NCBI RefSeq assembly: GCF_023243045.1
Contig: NZ_JALKFX010000017.1
Coordinates: 16,926 to 80,925, forward strand
Reading direction: 5' to 3'
Length of the DNA: 64,000 bases
Source of the DNA: Frankia sp. AgB32
GTDB taxonomy: Bacteria > Actinomycetota > Actinomycetes > Frankiales > Frankiaceae
In this document: positions 9,087-19,000 of the stretch, piece after piece
Layout: every line of letters begins with the position of its first letter
How positions within the stretch are numbered: position 1 is the stretch's first letter
Notes under the pieces: model-generated
Database searches by the model: none
What the model saw: only the letters and a program-made list of their open reading frames with translations
Told to the model about the DNA's origin: nothing
Translations under genes and position numbers: made by a program

Positions 9087-9141
9087 GGGGCGGCGGCCGA
9101 TCGCTTGTGTCGCCGCCCCCGTTCATCTAGACAAACGGGGG
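9087..9141 (+). terminator. Two overlapping hairpins after the hydrolase gene
   Basis: A 9-bp stem GGGGCGGCG (9087-9095) / CGCCGCCCC (9111-9119) is followed by an 8-bp stem CCCCCGTT (9116-9123) / AACGGGGG (9134-9141). The 3' arm of the first shares four bases with the 5' arm of the second, so both cannot form fully. This could be a terminator for the upstream operon or an attenuator-like switch. No U-tract follows either stem. Confidence 0.4.
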
Positions 9142-9208
9142 CGAGGTTGGCGGGTCCGCGACCCGGCCCGCACCCGCCCTGCCTGTCGCCGTCCGTCGGG
9201 AGAACACC

Positions 9209-10309
9209 ATGAGCACCGGATCCTCCAGCCGCGGCCCGCTCGCCGGTCTGCGGGTCGTGGAACTCGCCGCGATGGGCCCGGCGCCGCACGCGGCGATGGT
9301 GCTGGCGGACCTGGGCGCCGACGTCGTCGAGGTGCGCCGCCCCGGCGGGGGCGGGCGCACCGACCACGTGCTGCGCAACCGCCGCTGGATCAGCCTGGAC
9401 CTCAAGGACCCCGCCGGCCTGGACACGGTGCTGGACCTCATCGCCCGGGCGGACGTGCTCATCGAGGGTTTCCGGCCCGGCGTCGCGGAGCGGCTGGGCC
9501 TGGGCCCGGACACCTGCCAGGCCCGCAACGCCGGGCTGATCTACGCCCGGATGACCGGCTGGGGGCAGAGCGGGCCGCTGGCCGACCGGGCCGGGCACGA
9601 CATCAACTACCTGTCCCTGACCGGCCTGCTGCACGCGATCGGCCCGGCGGACGCGCCGCCGGTGCCGCCGCTGAACCTGGTCGGTGACTTCGGCGGCGGG
9701 TCGATGTTCCTCGTCGTCGGCGTGCTCGCCGCGCTGTGGGAACGGTCGGTGTCGGGCCGCGGGCAGGTCGTCGACGCGGCGATGGTCGACGGCGCGACCG
9801 TACTCGGCCAGATGATCTGGTCGTTCCGCGCGGCCGGCATCTGGTCGGACGAGCGCTGGTCGAACATGCTCGACGGCGCCGCGCCGCACTACACGACCTA
9901 CACCTGCTCCGACGGTCGCTATGTCGCCGTCGGCGCGCTCGAGCCACAGTTCTACGCGCAGCTGCTCGCCGGACTCGGCCTCGCCGGCGAGGACCTGCCG
10001 GCCCAGCTGGACCGGGCGGGCTGGCCGGTGCTCCGGGCCCGGTTCGCCGGGGTGTTCGCGAGCCGCCCGCGCGACGAGTGGGCGAAGGTCTTCGACGGCA
10101 CCGACGCCTGCGTCACCCCGGTGCTGTCCTTCGGCGAGGCCGCCGCGCATCCGCATCTCGCGGCCCGTGCCAGCATCGTGACCGTCGAGGGCGCCGAGCA
10201 GGCGGCACCTGCCCCCCGGTTCTCCCGCACGCCCTCGGCGCCGCCCACGGCACCGGAACCCACCCAGACCGACGTCTCGGCCGTCCGCACCGGATGGGCC
10301 ACCCGGTGA
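9209..10309 (+). CDS. Alpha-methylacyl-CoA racemase (CaiB/BaiF family)
   Basis: A 366-residue family III CoA-transferase-fold protein that epimerises 2-methylacyl-CoA esters so that they can enter beta-oxidation. Mycobacterial MCR uses His126, Asp156 and Glu241. Here the same motifs appear with a constant offset of four: H130 in [12 protein letters not shown]160 in GDFGGGSM and E245 in [10 protein letters not shown]. This strongly favours racemase over CoA transferase. GGGAGAAC precedes the ATG. The presence of a racemase implies that the substrate has a methyl-branched side chain, as in steroids or isoprenoids. Confidence 0.9.
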   Translation: MSTGSSSRGPLAGLRVVELAAMGPAPHAAMVLADLGADVVEVRRPGGGGRTDHVLRNRRWISLDLKDPAGLDTVLDLIARADVLIEGFRPGVAERLGLGPDTCQARNAGLIYARMTGWGQSGPLADRAGHDINYLSLTGLLHAIGPADAPPVPPLNLVGDFGGGSMFLVVGVLAALWERSVSGRGQVVDAAMVDGATVLGQMIWSFRAAGIWSDERWSNMLDGAAPHYTTYTCSDGRYVAVGALEPQFYAQLLAGLGLAGEDLPAQLDRAGWPVLRARFAGVFASRPRDEWAKVFDGTDACVTPVLSFGEAAAHPHLAARASIVTVEGAEQAAPAPRFSRTPSAPPTAPEPTQTDVSAVRTGWATR

Positions 10310-10417
10310 GCGGGCCCGCCGCCCGGTGCCGGGTCCATGACTCGGCCGGCCCGCGGATCGACCACGAACTCGATCTGTAGTCCACGGCGTCGGCCCGGAC
10401 ACGCGCAAGGACGAAGC

Positions 10418-10630
10418 ATGGCCGCGCCGCGACACCAGCTGCTCACCGAGGAGATGGCCGGGGCCCTCGACGCCGAGCCGCGCTCGGCGTCACTGGTGCT
10501 CACCCGCCGCCACCTTGACCGGGACGGCCGGCTGGCCCGTGTCGGCATCCACACCCATCCCGCCGACCGCTACCGGATCTCGACCCGCGGATGCGTGCGC
10601 GACGCCGGCGCGACCTGGAGGAACCGTTGA
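10418..10630 (+). pseudogene. Remnant of a GntR-family regulator (C-terminal UTRA tail)
   Basis: A 70-codon open frame from ATG 10418 that ends inside the start of the acyl-CoA dehydrogenase (TTGA junction). Its middle, SASLVLTRRHLDRDGRLARV followed by GIHTHPADRYRI, matches what I know of the last two strands of UTRA ligand-binding domains in GntR/HutC regulators. No helix-turn-helix or first part of a UTRA domain precedes it. It is therefore either a decayed regulator or a small protein kept only as a translational leader for the next gene. This assignment rests on pattern memory. Confidence 0.5.
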
Positions 10631-12786
10631 CCATCGCCCTCACCGACGAGCATCGTGAGCTGGCCGGCGTCGCCGCGTCCTTCCTGGCCTCGGTCGGGGC
10701 GCGGGCGCAGACCCGCGTGCTTCTCGACGCGCCGCGGGACGCACCGCCCGCGTTCTGGGGCGCGCTGGCCGAGCTCGGCTGGCTCGGCCTGCACGTCGAG
10801 GAGGAGTACGGGGGCGCCGGGGCCGGGCTGGCGGAACTGGTGGTCGTGCTGGAGGCGCTCGGCCGCGCGGTGGCGCCGGGACCGTTCCTGCCGACCGTGA
10901 TCGCGTCGGCGGTGATCGGCGCGTGCGCCGCGCCCGCCGAGCGCGCGGCGCTGCTGCCGGGACTCGTCGACGGCTCCGTCGTCGCGGGCGTCGGGTTCGG
11001 CGGGTCGGCCCAGGTCGCCGGCGAGGTCGTCACGGGTGACGCGGGGGTGGTGCTGGGGGCGCCGGGAGCCTCTATCCTCGTCGTGCCCGCCGGCGCGGAC
11101 ATCCTCGTCGTGGCGCGCGGGGCCGTCGGCGTCGTCGTGTCGACCGAGCGCAACCTCGACCCGTCCCGCCCGTGCGGACGCGTCCGGTTCGAGGACGTCG
11201 CGCGCGCGGACGTGACGGTCCTGCCCGGCGCGGCGGCCACGGCACTCGCCCACGCCCGCACCCTGGCCGCGGCCGAGGCCGCCGGTGGCGCGCGGGACTG
11301 CGTCGACATGGCGGCCGGGTATGCGAAGCTGCGCCGGCAGTTCGGCCGCGTCATCGGCACGTTCGGACCGGTCAAGCACCACTGCGCCAACATGGCCGTC
11401 GCCGCCGAACTGGCGACCGCCGCCGGGTGGAACGCGGCGCGCGCCGCGGCGGAGGACGCCGAGCAGTTCGCGCTCGCCGGCGCGGCCGCCGCGGCGCTGG
11501 CGCTGCCCGCCTACCAGCGCAACGCGCAGCTCAACATCCAGGTCCACGGCGGCATCGGGTTCACCTGGGAGCACGACGCCCACCTGCACCTGCGCCGGGC
11601 GGCCGTGCTCAGCGCGCTGGTCAGCCCGGCGAGCAGCGCGCAGGAGGTGACGACGCTGGCGGAGTCCGGGGTGACCCGGCGCTACACCCTCAACCTGCCA
11701 CCGGAGGCCGAGGTCCTCCGCGGCGAGATCCGCGACCTCGCCGCGGAGATCAGCGCCGTCGACCCCGCCGAGCAGCCGCATCGCCTGATAGACGCCGGGC
11801 TCGCCATGCCGCACTGGCCGCGCCCGTGGGGCCGCGGCGCGAAGGCCGTCGAACAGCTCGTCATCGACGAGGAACTGGCCCGGGTGGGTCTGCGCCGACC
11901 ACAGCTCGCCATCTCCGGCTGGATCCTCATGACGCTGATCCAGCACGGCACCGAGGAGCAGGTCGACCGGTGGATCCGGCCGTCGCTGCACGGCCAGGTC
12001 ACCTGGTGCCAGCTGTTCAGCGAACCGGACGCGGGCTCCGACGCGGCCGCCGTGCGCACCCGGGCGCACCGCGTCGAGGGCGGCTGGCTGGTCACCGGGC
12101 AGAAGGTCTGGACGACTGGCGCCCAGCACGCGCGGTTCGGCCTCGCGACGGTCCGGACCAGCCCCGACGCCCCCAAGCACGCCGGCATCTCCGCGATGGT
12201 CATCGACATGGCGGCGAAGGGGATCGAGGTCCGGCCGCTGCGCGAGGCGATCGGCAGCGCCCTGTTCAACGAGGTCTTCTTCGACGACGTGTTCGTGCCC
12301 GACAGCGACGTCGTCGGCGCGGTCGACGGCGGCTGGCGGGTCGCCCGCTCGACGATCGGCAACGAGCGGGTCACCATCGGCGGCGGGGACGGGCTCGCGA
12401 TCGGCATCGATCCGCTACGGGCCTGGCAGGGACGCGCGGTCGACCTGCCCGGCGGCCGCGTCCGCGTCGGCGAGCTGCTCGCCGAGGCGCAGGCGATCCG
12501 CGCGCTGAACCTGCGCCGGGCGCAGCGGGCGGTCCTCGGCGCCGAAGCGGGACCGGAGGGCAACATCACCAAGCTCGTCAGCGCCGAGCACGGCCAGCGT
12601 TCCCTCGACCTCGCGATGGACCTGCAGGGTCCCCAGGCCGCCCTCGCCGCCGGTGTGGCCGGTGAGATCAGCGGCCTGTACATCTTCGCCCGGCAGAACA
12701 CGATCGCCGGCGGCACCTCCGAGATCTCCCGCAACCAGATCGGCGAACGCATCCTCGGCCTGCCCCGCGACCCGCTCACCGCCTGA
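10627..12786 (+). CDS. Double-domain acyl-CoA dehydrogenase (FadE34-like)
   Basis: A 719-residue protein containing two tandem acyl-CoA dehydrogenase folds. The first half has HVEEEYGGAGAGL and AKLRRQFGRVIGTFGPVKH with NIQVHGGIGFTWEHDAHL. The second has QLFSEPDAGSDAA, the FAD-contact WLVTGQKVWTTGAQ, and the C-terminal RNQIGERILGLPRD. This fused layout is that of mycobacterial FadE34, where one half supplies the complete active site of a pseudo-heterodimer. The start is TTG at 10627, supported by GGAGGAACC just upstream and coupled to the preceding stop. It would dehydrogenate a bulky, steroid- or terpenoid-like acyl-CoA, consistent with the racemase upstream. Confidence 0.88.
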   Translation: MTIALTDEHRELAGVAASFLASVGARAQTRVLLDAPRDAPPAFWGALAELGWLGLHVEEEYGGAGAGLAELVVVLEALGRAVAPGPFLPTVIASAVIGACAAPAERAALLPGLVDGSVVAGVGFGGSAQVAGEVVTGDAGVVLGAPGASILVVPAGADILVVARGAVGVVVSTERNLDPSRPCGRVRFEDVARADVTVLPGAAATALAHARTLAAAEAAGGARDCVDMAAGYAKLRRQFGRVIGTFGPVKHHCANMAVAAELATAAGWNAARAAAEDAEQFALAGAAAAALALPAYQRNAQLNIQVHGGIGFTWEHDAHLHLRRAAVLSALVSPASSAQEVTTLAESGVTRRYTLNLPPEAEVLRGEIRDLAAEISAVDPAEQPHRLIDAGLAMPHWPRPWGRGAKAVEQLVIDEELARVGLRRPQLAISGWILMTLIQHGTEEQVDRWIRPSLHGQVTWCQLFSEPDAGSDAAAVRTRAHRVEGGWLVTGQKVWTTGAQHARFGLATVRTSPDAPKHAGISAMVIDMAAKGIEVRPLREAIGSALFNEVFFDDVFVPDSDVVGAVDGGWRVARSTIGNERVTIGGGDGLAIGIDPLRAWQGRAVDLPGGRVRVGELLAEAQAIRALNLRRAQRAVLGAEAGPEGNITKLVSAEHGQRSLDLAMDLQGPQAALAAGVAGEISGLYIFARQNTIAGGTSEISRNQIGERILGLPRDPLTA

Positions 12787-13370
12787 GCACCGGCGGGTCA
12801 GGGCCGGATGGGTGTGGTCGCGCCGTGGGCTCGTAGCCAGCGACCATGCCGTCGGCCGCGGGGAGAGGAGGTGCCCGAAGCAAGGGCGGGCGATGTCCAC
12901 GGCTTTCCTGCCCGCAGTGAGCCTGGACGCTCTCCGGAAGGGGGCGTGATCCGCCGGTGGCGGATCCATCTGAGCATCGCCGCTGAACGCCGACCGGGCC
13001 ATTTCACCCGCTCCCCGGTCAGAAATGACCGGCCGTGCGCCGGGCCGATGGTTTGGCGAGAAGCCGCGACCTGTGGTAATCGTCAAGCGGTGCGACAGCG
13101 AGCGCGCTGAACAGGGCGAGCGGGAGAACCCCAGGATGCCGGAGCGCCTGACGGGACCGGCGCGAAGAAGCGCCTCAGGTAGAGGGATGCACCGCCTCGC
13201 GGCAGCGTTCAGGGCCTCCTTGCCTTGAACATGGTTGGTCGGTAACGTGGCCCGGAACGTGCAGCAGGTCACTGCGGGTTGATCCGGACGACCGTCACCA
13301 GGAAGTAGGCAGATTAAAGAGATCCGAGAAACTCCCCGACATCGAGGCGGCGCAGTTTTTTTCTCTTGAC
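12787..13370. other. 584-bp stretch without a recognisable gene
   Basis: Short open frames occur on both strands here but none has a recognisable protein pattern or a good ribosome-binding site. The right end (about 13314-13370) is open in the frame of the next gene and probably codes for its N-terminus. Confidence 0.5.
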
Positions 13371-13667
13371 ATGCGCGTCGGCCAGATCGTGCGGGTTGAG
13401 GATTTCCCCGAAGCCCGTCGGCCGGCCTGGAAGCTTTTCGTCGAGTTCGGGGATGGTATTGGTCTGCTTCCCACGAGTGCCCAGGTCACGAACTACTCGG
13501 CCGAGGAACTTCAAGGTCGGCTGGTGGTCGCCGCGATCAATCTGGGAACGAAGCAGGTCGGGAATTTCCTAAGTCAATGCCTGGTCCTCGGCGCAATTAC
13601 CGATGACGGTTCGGTCGCTCTGCTGGAGGTTCCGAAAACGGCACGGCCGGGAGACCCGATCGCCTGA
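13371..13667 (+). CDS. CsaA-like tRNA-binding domain protein
   Basis: A 98-residue OB-fold protein of the CsaA/EMAP-II tRNA-binding family: MRVGQIVRVEDFPEARRPAW, then GLLPTSAQVTNYSAEELQGR and the late VAAINLGTKQVGNFLSQ and LVLGAI. These are the conserved strands of stand-alone tRNA-binding or export-chaperone CsaA proteins. Homologues normally have 10-15 residues before 'LDxRVG'. The frame here continues upstream as IEAAQFFSLD but contains no ATG, GTG or TTG before a stop. The listed ATG has no Shine-Dalgarno site; a T-run precedes it. The true start may be non-canonical or lost. Confidence 0.75.
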   Translation: MRVGQIVRVEDFPEARRPAWKLFVEFGDGIGLLPTSAQVTNYSAEELQGRLVVAAINLGTKQVGNFLSQCLVLGAITDDGSVALLEVPKTARPGDPIA

Positions 13668-13828
13668 CCAGGGGCCCGGCGGTCCAGGCCGCTGCGCGTC
13701 CTGGGAACTCGTTGTTCGCCAGCCGTGCACCACCTGGCATCATCGGCCGGCCCGATGGCTGGCCCGGCACTCCTGGGCCAGCCGCCGGCCGCTGCGGCGC
13801 GACCATCCGAAAACGGGCGGATGGTCCG

Positions 13829-14311
13829 CTACGAGAGCAGTGCCGCGCACCATGTAACGTGGCGCCGGTAGGAGGCAAGCAGTGTCTCCGAAAACCCGGA
13901 GAGGTCGCTCGTCACAATTTTGTCGAACATGCTCGCCGTCGTCTCGACGTGGTATTTCTCCGCGGGGTCGGCACCGCCGACGTGCGCCGAGAAGTACCGC
14001 AGCTCCTCCGGCGAGCAGTCGAAGACCCTCGCCACCGAGGCCCACAGTGCGGCTATCATCCTCTCCGCGTGTGCCTCAAACGAAATCATCCAGGCGCAGC
14101 GAGTGGCGCCGTTCTTGCTCGACAGGCCCCGGTACAGTTCCAGGAGGTATTCGCGGGTGGGAGCGCTGAACTTCGGCGGTATCTCCTGTCCGAGGAGCCT
14201 GGAGATATCCTCCCGCAACATGTTGGCGTGAAATCTCTGTCTCTGCAGGATCGAGGGCAGGCCCGCGTTCCCCTGGTTGAGAACGTGATGCTCATGGTTG
14301 GATACCTCCAT
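13829..14311 (-). CDS. Heme-oxygenase-like diiron protein (possible N-terminal truncation)
   Basis: A 160-residue helical protein. The segment ISFEAHAERMIAALW and, later, YFSAHVGGADPAEKYHVE resemble the E/H-rich helices of the 'iron-containing redox enzyme' or heme-oxygenase-like diiron oxidase family. Family members include N-oxygenases and decarboxylating desaturases and usually run 220-260 residues, so the first third appears to be missing. A TGA lies four codons upstream of the ATG and no ribosome-binding site is seen. It is the last gene of the minus-strand FAAL locus. It could have tailored the FAAL-derived product; whether it is still functional is doubtful. Confidence 0.5.
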   Translation of the reverse strand: MEVSNHEHHVLNQGNAGLPSILQRQRFHANMLREDISRLLGQEIPPKFSAPTREYLLELYRGLSSKNGATRCAWMISFEAHAERMIAALWASVARVFDCSPEELRYFSAHVGGADPAEKYHVETTASMFDKIVTSDLSGFSETLLASYRRHVTWCAALLS

Positions 14312-14425
14312 CCAGATGGTTCAGGGCGCTCCGTAGAAATCCTGCCGGACGGGCCGCCGCTGGCCTGCGCCAGTCCTTACCCCAGCGAGACAGGAATCGC
14401 TGTCACCGCCGGGCAATTCCGGCCC

Positions 14426-16051
14426 CTAACCGCGGGGCGTCGGCCCCGTTTCTGGGACCATGACAGCCGGCTGGGCGGCACGGGCCTCCCGCACGTCACG
14501 CACCGAGGCAAATCCGACCAGGGCCGCCGCGCCAGCCGCAGCCGCAGCCAGCCAGAGAATGTGATGCAGGCCGTCCACCGTGGCCTGTCGGGCTGTTGAC
14601 GCGACGGCATCCTTGAACGGCAGGGGGACGGCGCCCGCGACTCTGGGCCCGGAACCCGACGCGACCGCGGCGGCCAGCCGGTCTGTCTGACTATCGGTAA
14701 ACGGCAGCCCCCGCAGTCCGACAGTCACCCGCGCGGTGATCACGTGTGCGTAGAGAGCGCCGAGAATCGCCACACCGGAGGCGACACCGAGCTGGCGCAG
14801 GGCCATGACCGTGCCGCCGGCCAGCCCGGCCCGGCTCCGCTCGCTTCCTACCAGCGCGACCTGATTGAGGATCGTCGTGCTGGAACCAAGCCCCACGCCA
14901 GCGACAACGAAGCCGGGAACAAGCACGGTCCAGCTCGATCCCACGTCCAGCCGTGCCAGAAGCATCAGCCCGGCGGACGTGAAGGCGGCGGTGAGGCCCA
15001 CCATCCACCGGGTGGCCACGCGAGTCACCAGCGGGACGGCGAGCAGCGCAGCGCAAAAACCGCTGAGGCTGAACGGCAGGAACCGCAGACCGGTCTGGAA
15101 AGGAGTGAGACCCAGAACGTTCTGCGCGTACAGGGACAGGTAGGTGGTGGACGCCACCAACGTTCCCTGAATGGTGAACGCGACCAGCGCGTTGGCGCTG
15201 TAAGTGATGTTCCTGAAGAGCCCCAGGTCGACCATCGGGTCCGCCTTGTGGAACTCGACCACGGCAAAGAGGATCAGGAGGACCGCGCCGCTCCCCAGTA
15301 GGCCCAGGATGCGCCCGGAGCCCCACCCGTCATTGTTGCCTCGAATGAGGGCGAGGACCAGGGCGAAAAGCCCGCCGGCAAGCAGCACGGTCCCGGGCAC
15401 GTCGATGACGCTCTGCCTGCTACGAGCGGAAGGCACCAGTCGGCCGCGTGCGAGCACGAGCGTGGCGAGTCCGATCGGAACGTTGATGAAGAAGATCCAC
15501 CGCCAGCCGAAGGAATCAGTGAGGGCGCCACCGATCAACGGCCCGAGCGCGATCGCGCTCCCGGTCACCGCACCGAAGATCCCGACTGCCAGATTGCGGC
15601 TCCGGCCGCCGGGGTACGCATCCGCGATCATCGGCAGGCCGATGCCGAACAGCATGGCACCACCCACACCCTGGAGGGCACGGGCCACGTTCAGCAGGCC
15701 AGCCGTGTTGGTCAGGCCGCAGGTGAGCGATCCGACCGTGAAGATGCCCGTGCCCAGAAAAAACAGGGTGCGGCGGCCCACCCGGTCGCCGAGGGTCGCC
15801 GCGGTGAGAAGGAGGGCGGCAAGCGGCACCGAATATGCGTCGACCATCCACTGCAGATCACTCAGGTCGGCGTTCAGGCTACGTTGGATGTCAGGGATCG
15901 CCACGGCGACGACGGTCAGGTCGAGCACGAGCATGAACGTGATGACGCAGACCAGGGTCAGTGTCCAGGTCCGTCGCGTCACCAGTTCCGTGTCGCCGGA
16001 GAACAAGGCCCCCGCCGCTGCGGTCGGGTCCGTCTGTTGTGGGTCAGCCAA
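14426..16051 (-). CDS. DHA2-family multidrug/metabolite exporter (MFS, 14 TMS type)
   Basis: A 541-residue EmrB/QacA-type proton-driven exporter. The early motif LQWMVDAYSVPLAALLLTAA and the loop GDRVGRRTLFFLG are diagnostic of the DHA2 group, and many hydrophobic segments follow through residue 500. Its ATG overlaps the end of the FAAL-PCP-C gene by 8 bp, so the two are co-translated. This strongly suggests export of, or self-resistance to, the product made by that synthetase. Confidence 0.9.
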   Translation of the reverse strand: MADPQQTDPTAAAGALFSGDTELVTRRTWTLTLVCVITFMLVLDLTVVAVAIPDIQRSLNADLSDLQWMVDAYSVPLAALLLTAATLGDRVGRRTLFFLGTGIFTVGSLTCGLTNTAGLLNVARALQGVGGAMLFGIGLPMIADAYPGGRSRNLAVGIFGAVTGSAIALGPLIGGALTDSFGWRWIFFINVPIGLATLVLARGRLVPSARSRQSVIDVPGTVLLAGGLFALVLALIRGNNDGWGSGRILGLLGSGAVLLILFAVVEFHKADPMVDLGLFRNITYSANALVAFTIQGTLVASTTYLSLYAQNVLGLTPFQTGLRFLPFSLSGFCAALLAVPLVTRVATRWMVGLTAAFTSAGLMLLARLDVGSSWTVLVPGFVVAGVGLGSSTTILNQVALVGSERSRAGLAGGTVMALRQLGVASGVAILGALYAHVITARVTVGLRGLPFTDSQTDRLAAAVASGSGPRVAGAVPLPFKDAVASTARQATVDGLHHILWLAAAAAGAAALVGFASVRDVREARAAQPAVMVPETGPTPRG

Positions 16052-19000
16052 TGTCGCCTGCCTTCAGCAGACCATTGCGCAGCACGTCGAGGTAGTCCTC
16101 TACAAGGGAGGTGATCGAGGCCGCGTCGAACAGGGCCGCCCGGTACCGGCACTCGACCGCGATCCCGGAGCCGAACTGGTACGCATAGAACATCATGTGG
16201 AAGCGAACGTCGACCGGAAGGTCACGGGCGAACGGTGCCGTGCCCACGGGCAACGGCATGTCCCCGCCCACCTCCATGGTGGTGAAGAAGGTGTTCGTGA
16301 ACGGGAAGAGATGCGGCTGCCGGTCGACACCGATCTCCTGTGCCATCCGGTCCAGTTGCCAGCGCTGATGTACCACGGCCCCGAGCAGTTTCAGCTGTAC
16401 CTGGGCGGCCAGGTCCGCGAACACCAGCTCCGGCTTGACGCGGAGCCTTATCGGCACCAGGTTGATAAACATGCCAACCATGTCCCTGATGTCGGATCGA
16501 TCGCGGCCGGCCAACGGCGTCCCGATGATCAGGTCCTCGTTGCCGGTGTATCCACTGACCGCGGCGAAGAAGGCTGCGTACAGCACCGCAGAAATACCGA
16601 CCCGCTGGTTCGCCACCGCGGCCCGAACCGCGTCCACCAGATCGGCGGGCAGGGCTGCGACGACGCTGGCGCCCGCGGAACTGCCGTACCTGGCGATCGT
16701 GTCGTCGACCGGCATCGTGACCGGCAGTTCTCCGCTGAGCTCGCTCCGCCAGTACCGTCGGGACTCGTCCAGCAGCCCGGATGCCTCCAGCCGGTTCATC
16801 CAGGCCGAGTAGTCGCGGTAGCGCAGCCCGTCCCGGTCTCGCCCGCGAGGGCCTGCCGGGGACGTCGGATCCGCCATCGGAGCCTGATCCGAGGCGGCGA
16901 ACTCGACGTCGATCTGCTTCGCGACCGCCAGGAAGGACCAGCCATCGGCGATCATGTGGTGGGCGGTCAACAGGAGCAGCGAGGACTGTGCGTCCGTGCG
17001 CACGAGCGTTGCCCGCGTGAGTGGACCGTTCGCCAGATCGAAGACGTGGCCGGCGGCCTCGCGCTCGATCCTGGCGATGGCGGTGCCGCGTTCCTCGGCA
17101 GTCCGGTCGCGTAGATCGTGGACATCGATCGGTACGTCGCAGTCCGGCCTGATGACCTGACGAAGCTCACCGTCCAGCTCGGGAAAGACGGTCCGCAGCG
17201 ACTCATGCCGTAGCCAGACGGCCCGGCTCGCCGCGGCGAGCCGTTCCACGTCGACCTCGCCAAGCTGGAGACGCTGGCTGATGTTGCCCCAGGTCCGCTC
17301 CCGGTCGACCAGGTAGTCCCCAGCCCAGCGGCGCTGGATCGAGGAGAGCGGATAGCTTTCCGCGTCCCCGACCCGCGCGATCGGACTGCGTAGCACGGCA
17401 ACGGCCGTAGCCGAGCGCGCAGGCCCATCCGCATCCGGCGACTGGGTGATGGCCTCGGTAAGTTCGCGTACCGACGGATGGGAATAGAGCAGGCTCGCCT
17501 CGAACGAGACACCGAGTTCCGCGGCTATGGCGGTTGCCTCCACGGCGCGAAGCGAGTCGCCGCCGACGGCGAAGAAGTCGACATCGGGACCGATCGTATG
17601 CAGCCCGAGCGCGGCGGCCAGGGCCTGGGAGACCTTGTCCGAAATGGTGCCCAGAGGTTCGGACGGGACCTGTGCCGCAGGAGTATGCGCCGCGGCGCCG
17701 TCCGCCACATCGCTGCGTGCGATGACCGACAGATCGTCGTGACGATAGGCTGTCGCGGTCACCGACCGACGAATCTTCCCGCTACTCGTCTTGGGAATGC
17801 TTCCGCGCTGCAGAAGTACGACGTCATGCACGACGACGCCGAACTTGCGAGAAATAGCGGCGCGTATGTTGCGTGAGATCTCCGCGATGGCCGACGCATC
17901 AGCTGGGGAGCCACATTCCGCCGCGACGACGAGCTGCTCCTGCTCGTCGGTCGTCACGCCGAACGCTGCCACACAGCCTGGCCGGACCCGGGAGTCTGCC
18001 GACCAGGCCGCACTCTCCAGGTCCTGCGGGAAATAGTTCCGGCCACGAATCACGATCATGTCTTTGAGGCGGCCCGCGATATATAGTTCTCCCGCCTCGA
18101 CCAGGCCGAGGTCTCCCGTCCGCAGGAAGTTTCGATCGTGTCCCGGCAGGGTGGCTCGGAACTCGAGCTCCGTCTCCCGCGGCCGATTCCAGTAGCCCTG
18201 CGCGACCCCCGGTCCGGAAATCCAGATCTCTCCGATCTCACCGTCCGGCACTGCCGCTACGCGCTGCGGATCGACAATGCGCACGTGGGTGTCGGCGATC
18301 TCGCGTCCCACGGACACCAGCGCACTCGTCGGTGTATCCGGCGCGGTGATTCTCCGGCGGGCTGCGCCTGGGGCCGGCGCGGAGACCAGCAGCGTGGCCT
18401 CGGCAAGGCCGTACACGGGCCGAAAGCTGTCCGGACTGAATCCGCACGGACCGAAGGTTGCCTCGAAGTCGGCCAGTGTGGCGGTGCGGACCGGCTCAGC
18501 TCCGTTGAGCGCGACCTTCCACCGGGATAGATCGAGATTCCGCGTGCGGGTCGCGTCTGCCTTTCGGGTACACAGCCCGTAGGCGAAGTCCGGAGCAACA
18601 CTGTAGGTAGCGCGAAAATGGGAGATGGCCTCGAGCCAGCGTAGTGGATCCCGCAGGAAGTCGGCCGGTGAAATCAGGATGGTCTCGACTCCGGCGCAGA
18701 TCGGCGTCAGAATCGCCCCGATCAGTCCCATGTCATGATATGGCGGCAGCCATGACACGAGACGCGACGCGGCTTCGACGCTGGTCAGCTCGGCGATCGC
18801 ACCAATATTGGCGAGCAGGTTGGCGTGGCTCACCATCACGCCCCGCGGATCACCGGTAGACCCGGACGTGTACTGCAGGAAGGCGAGTGATTCGCAGCCG
18901 ATGCCGTCGGGTGACACGAATTCTTCCGGGCTTGCATCGACGGTGTCGGTGGCGAGCCAGGAGCCGGGCGGAACATCGCCCTCGAGGGCAAGGCCAACCC

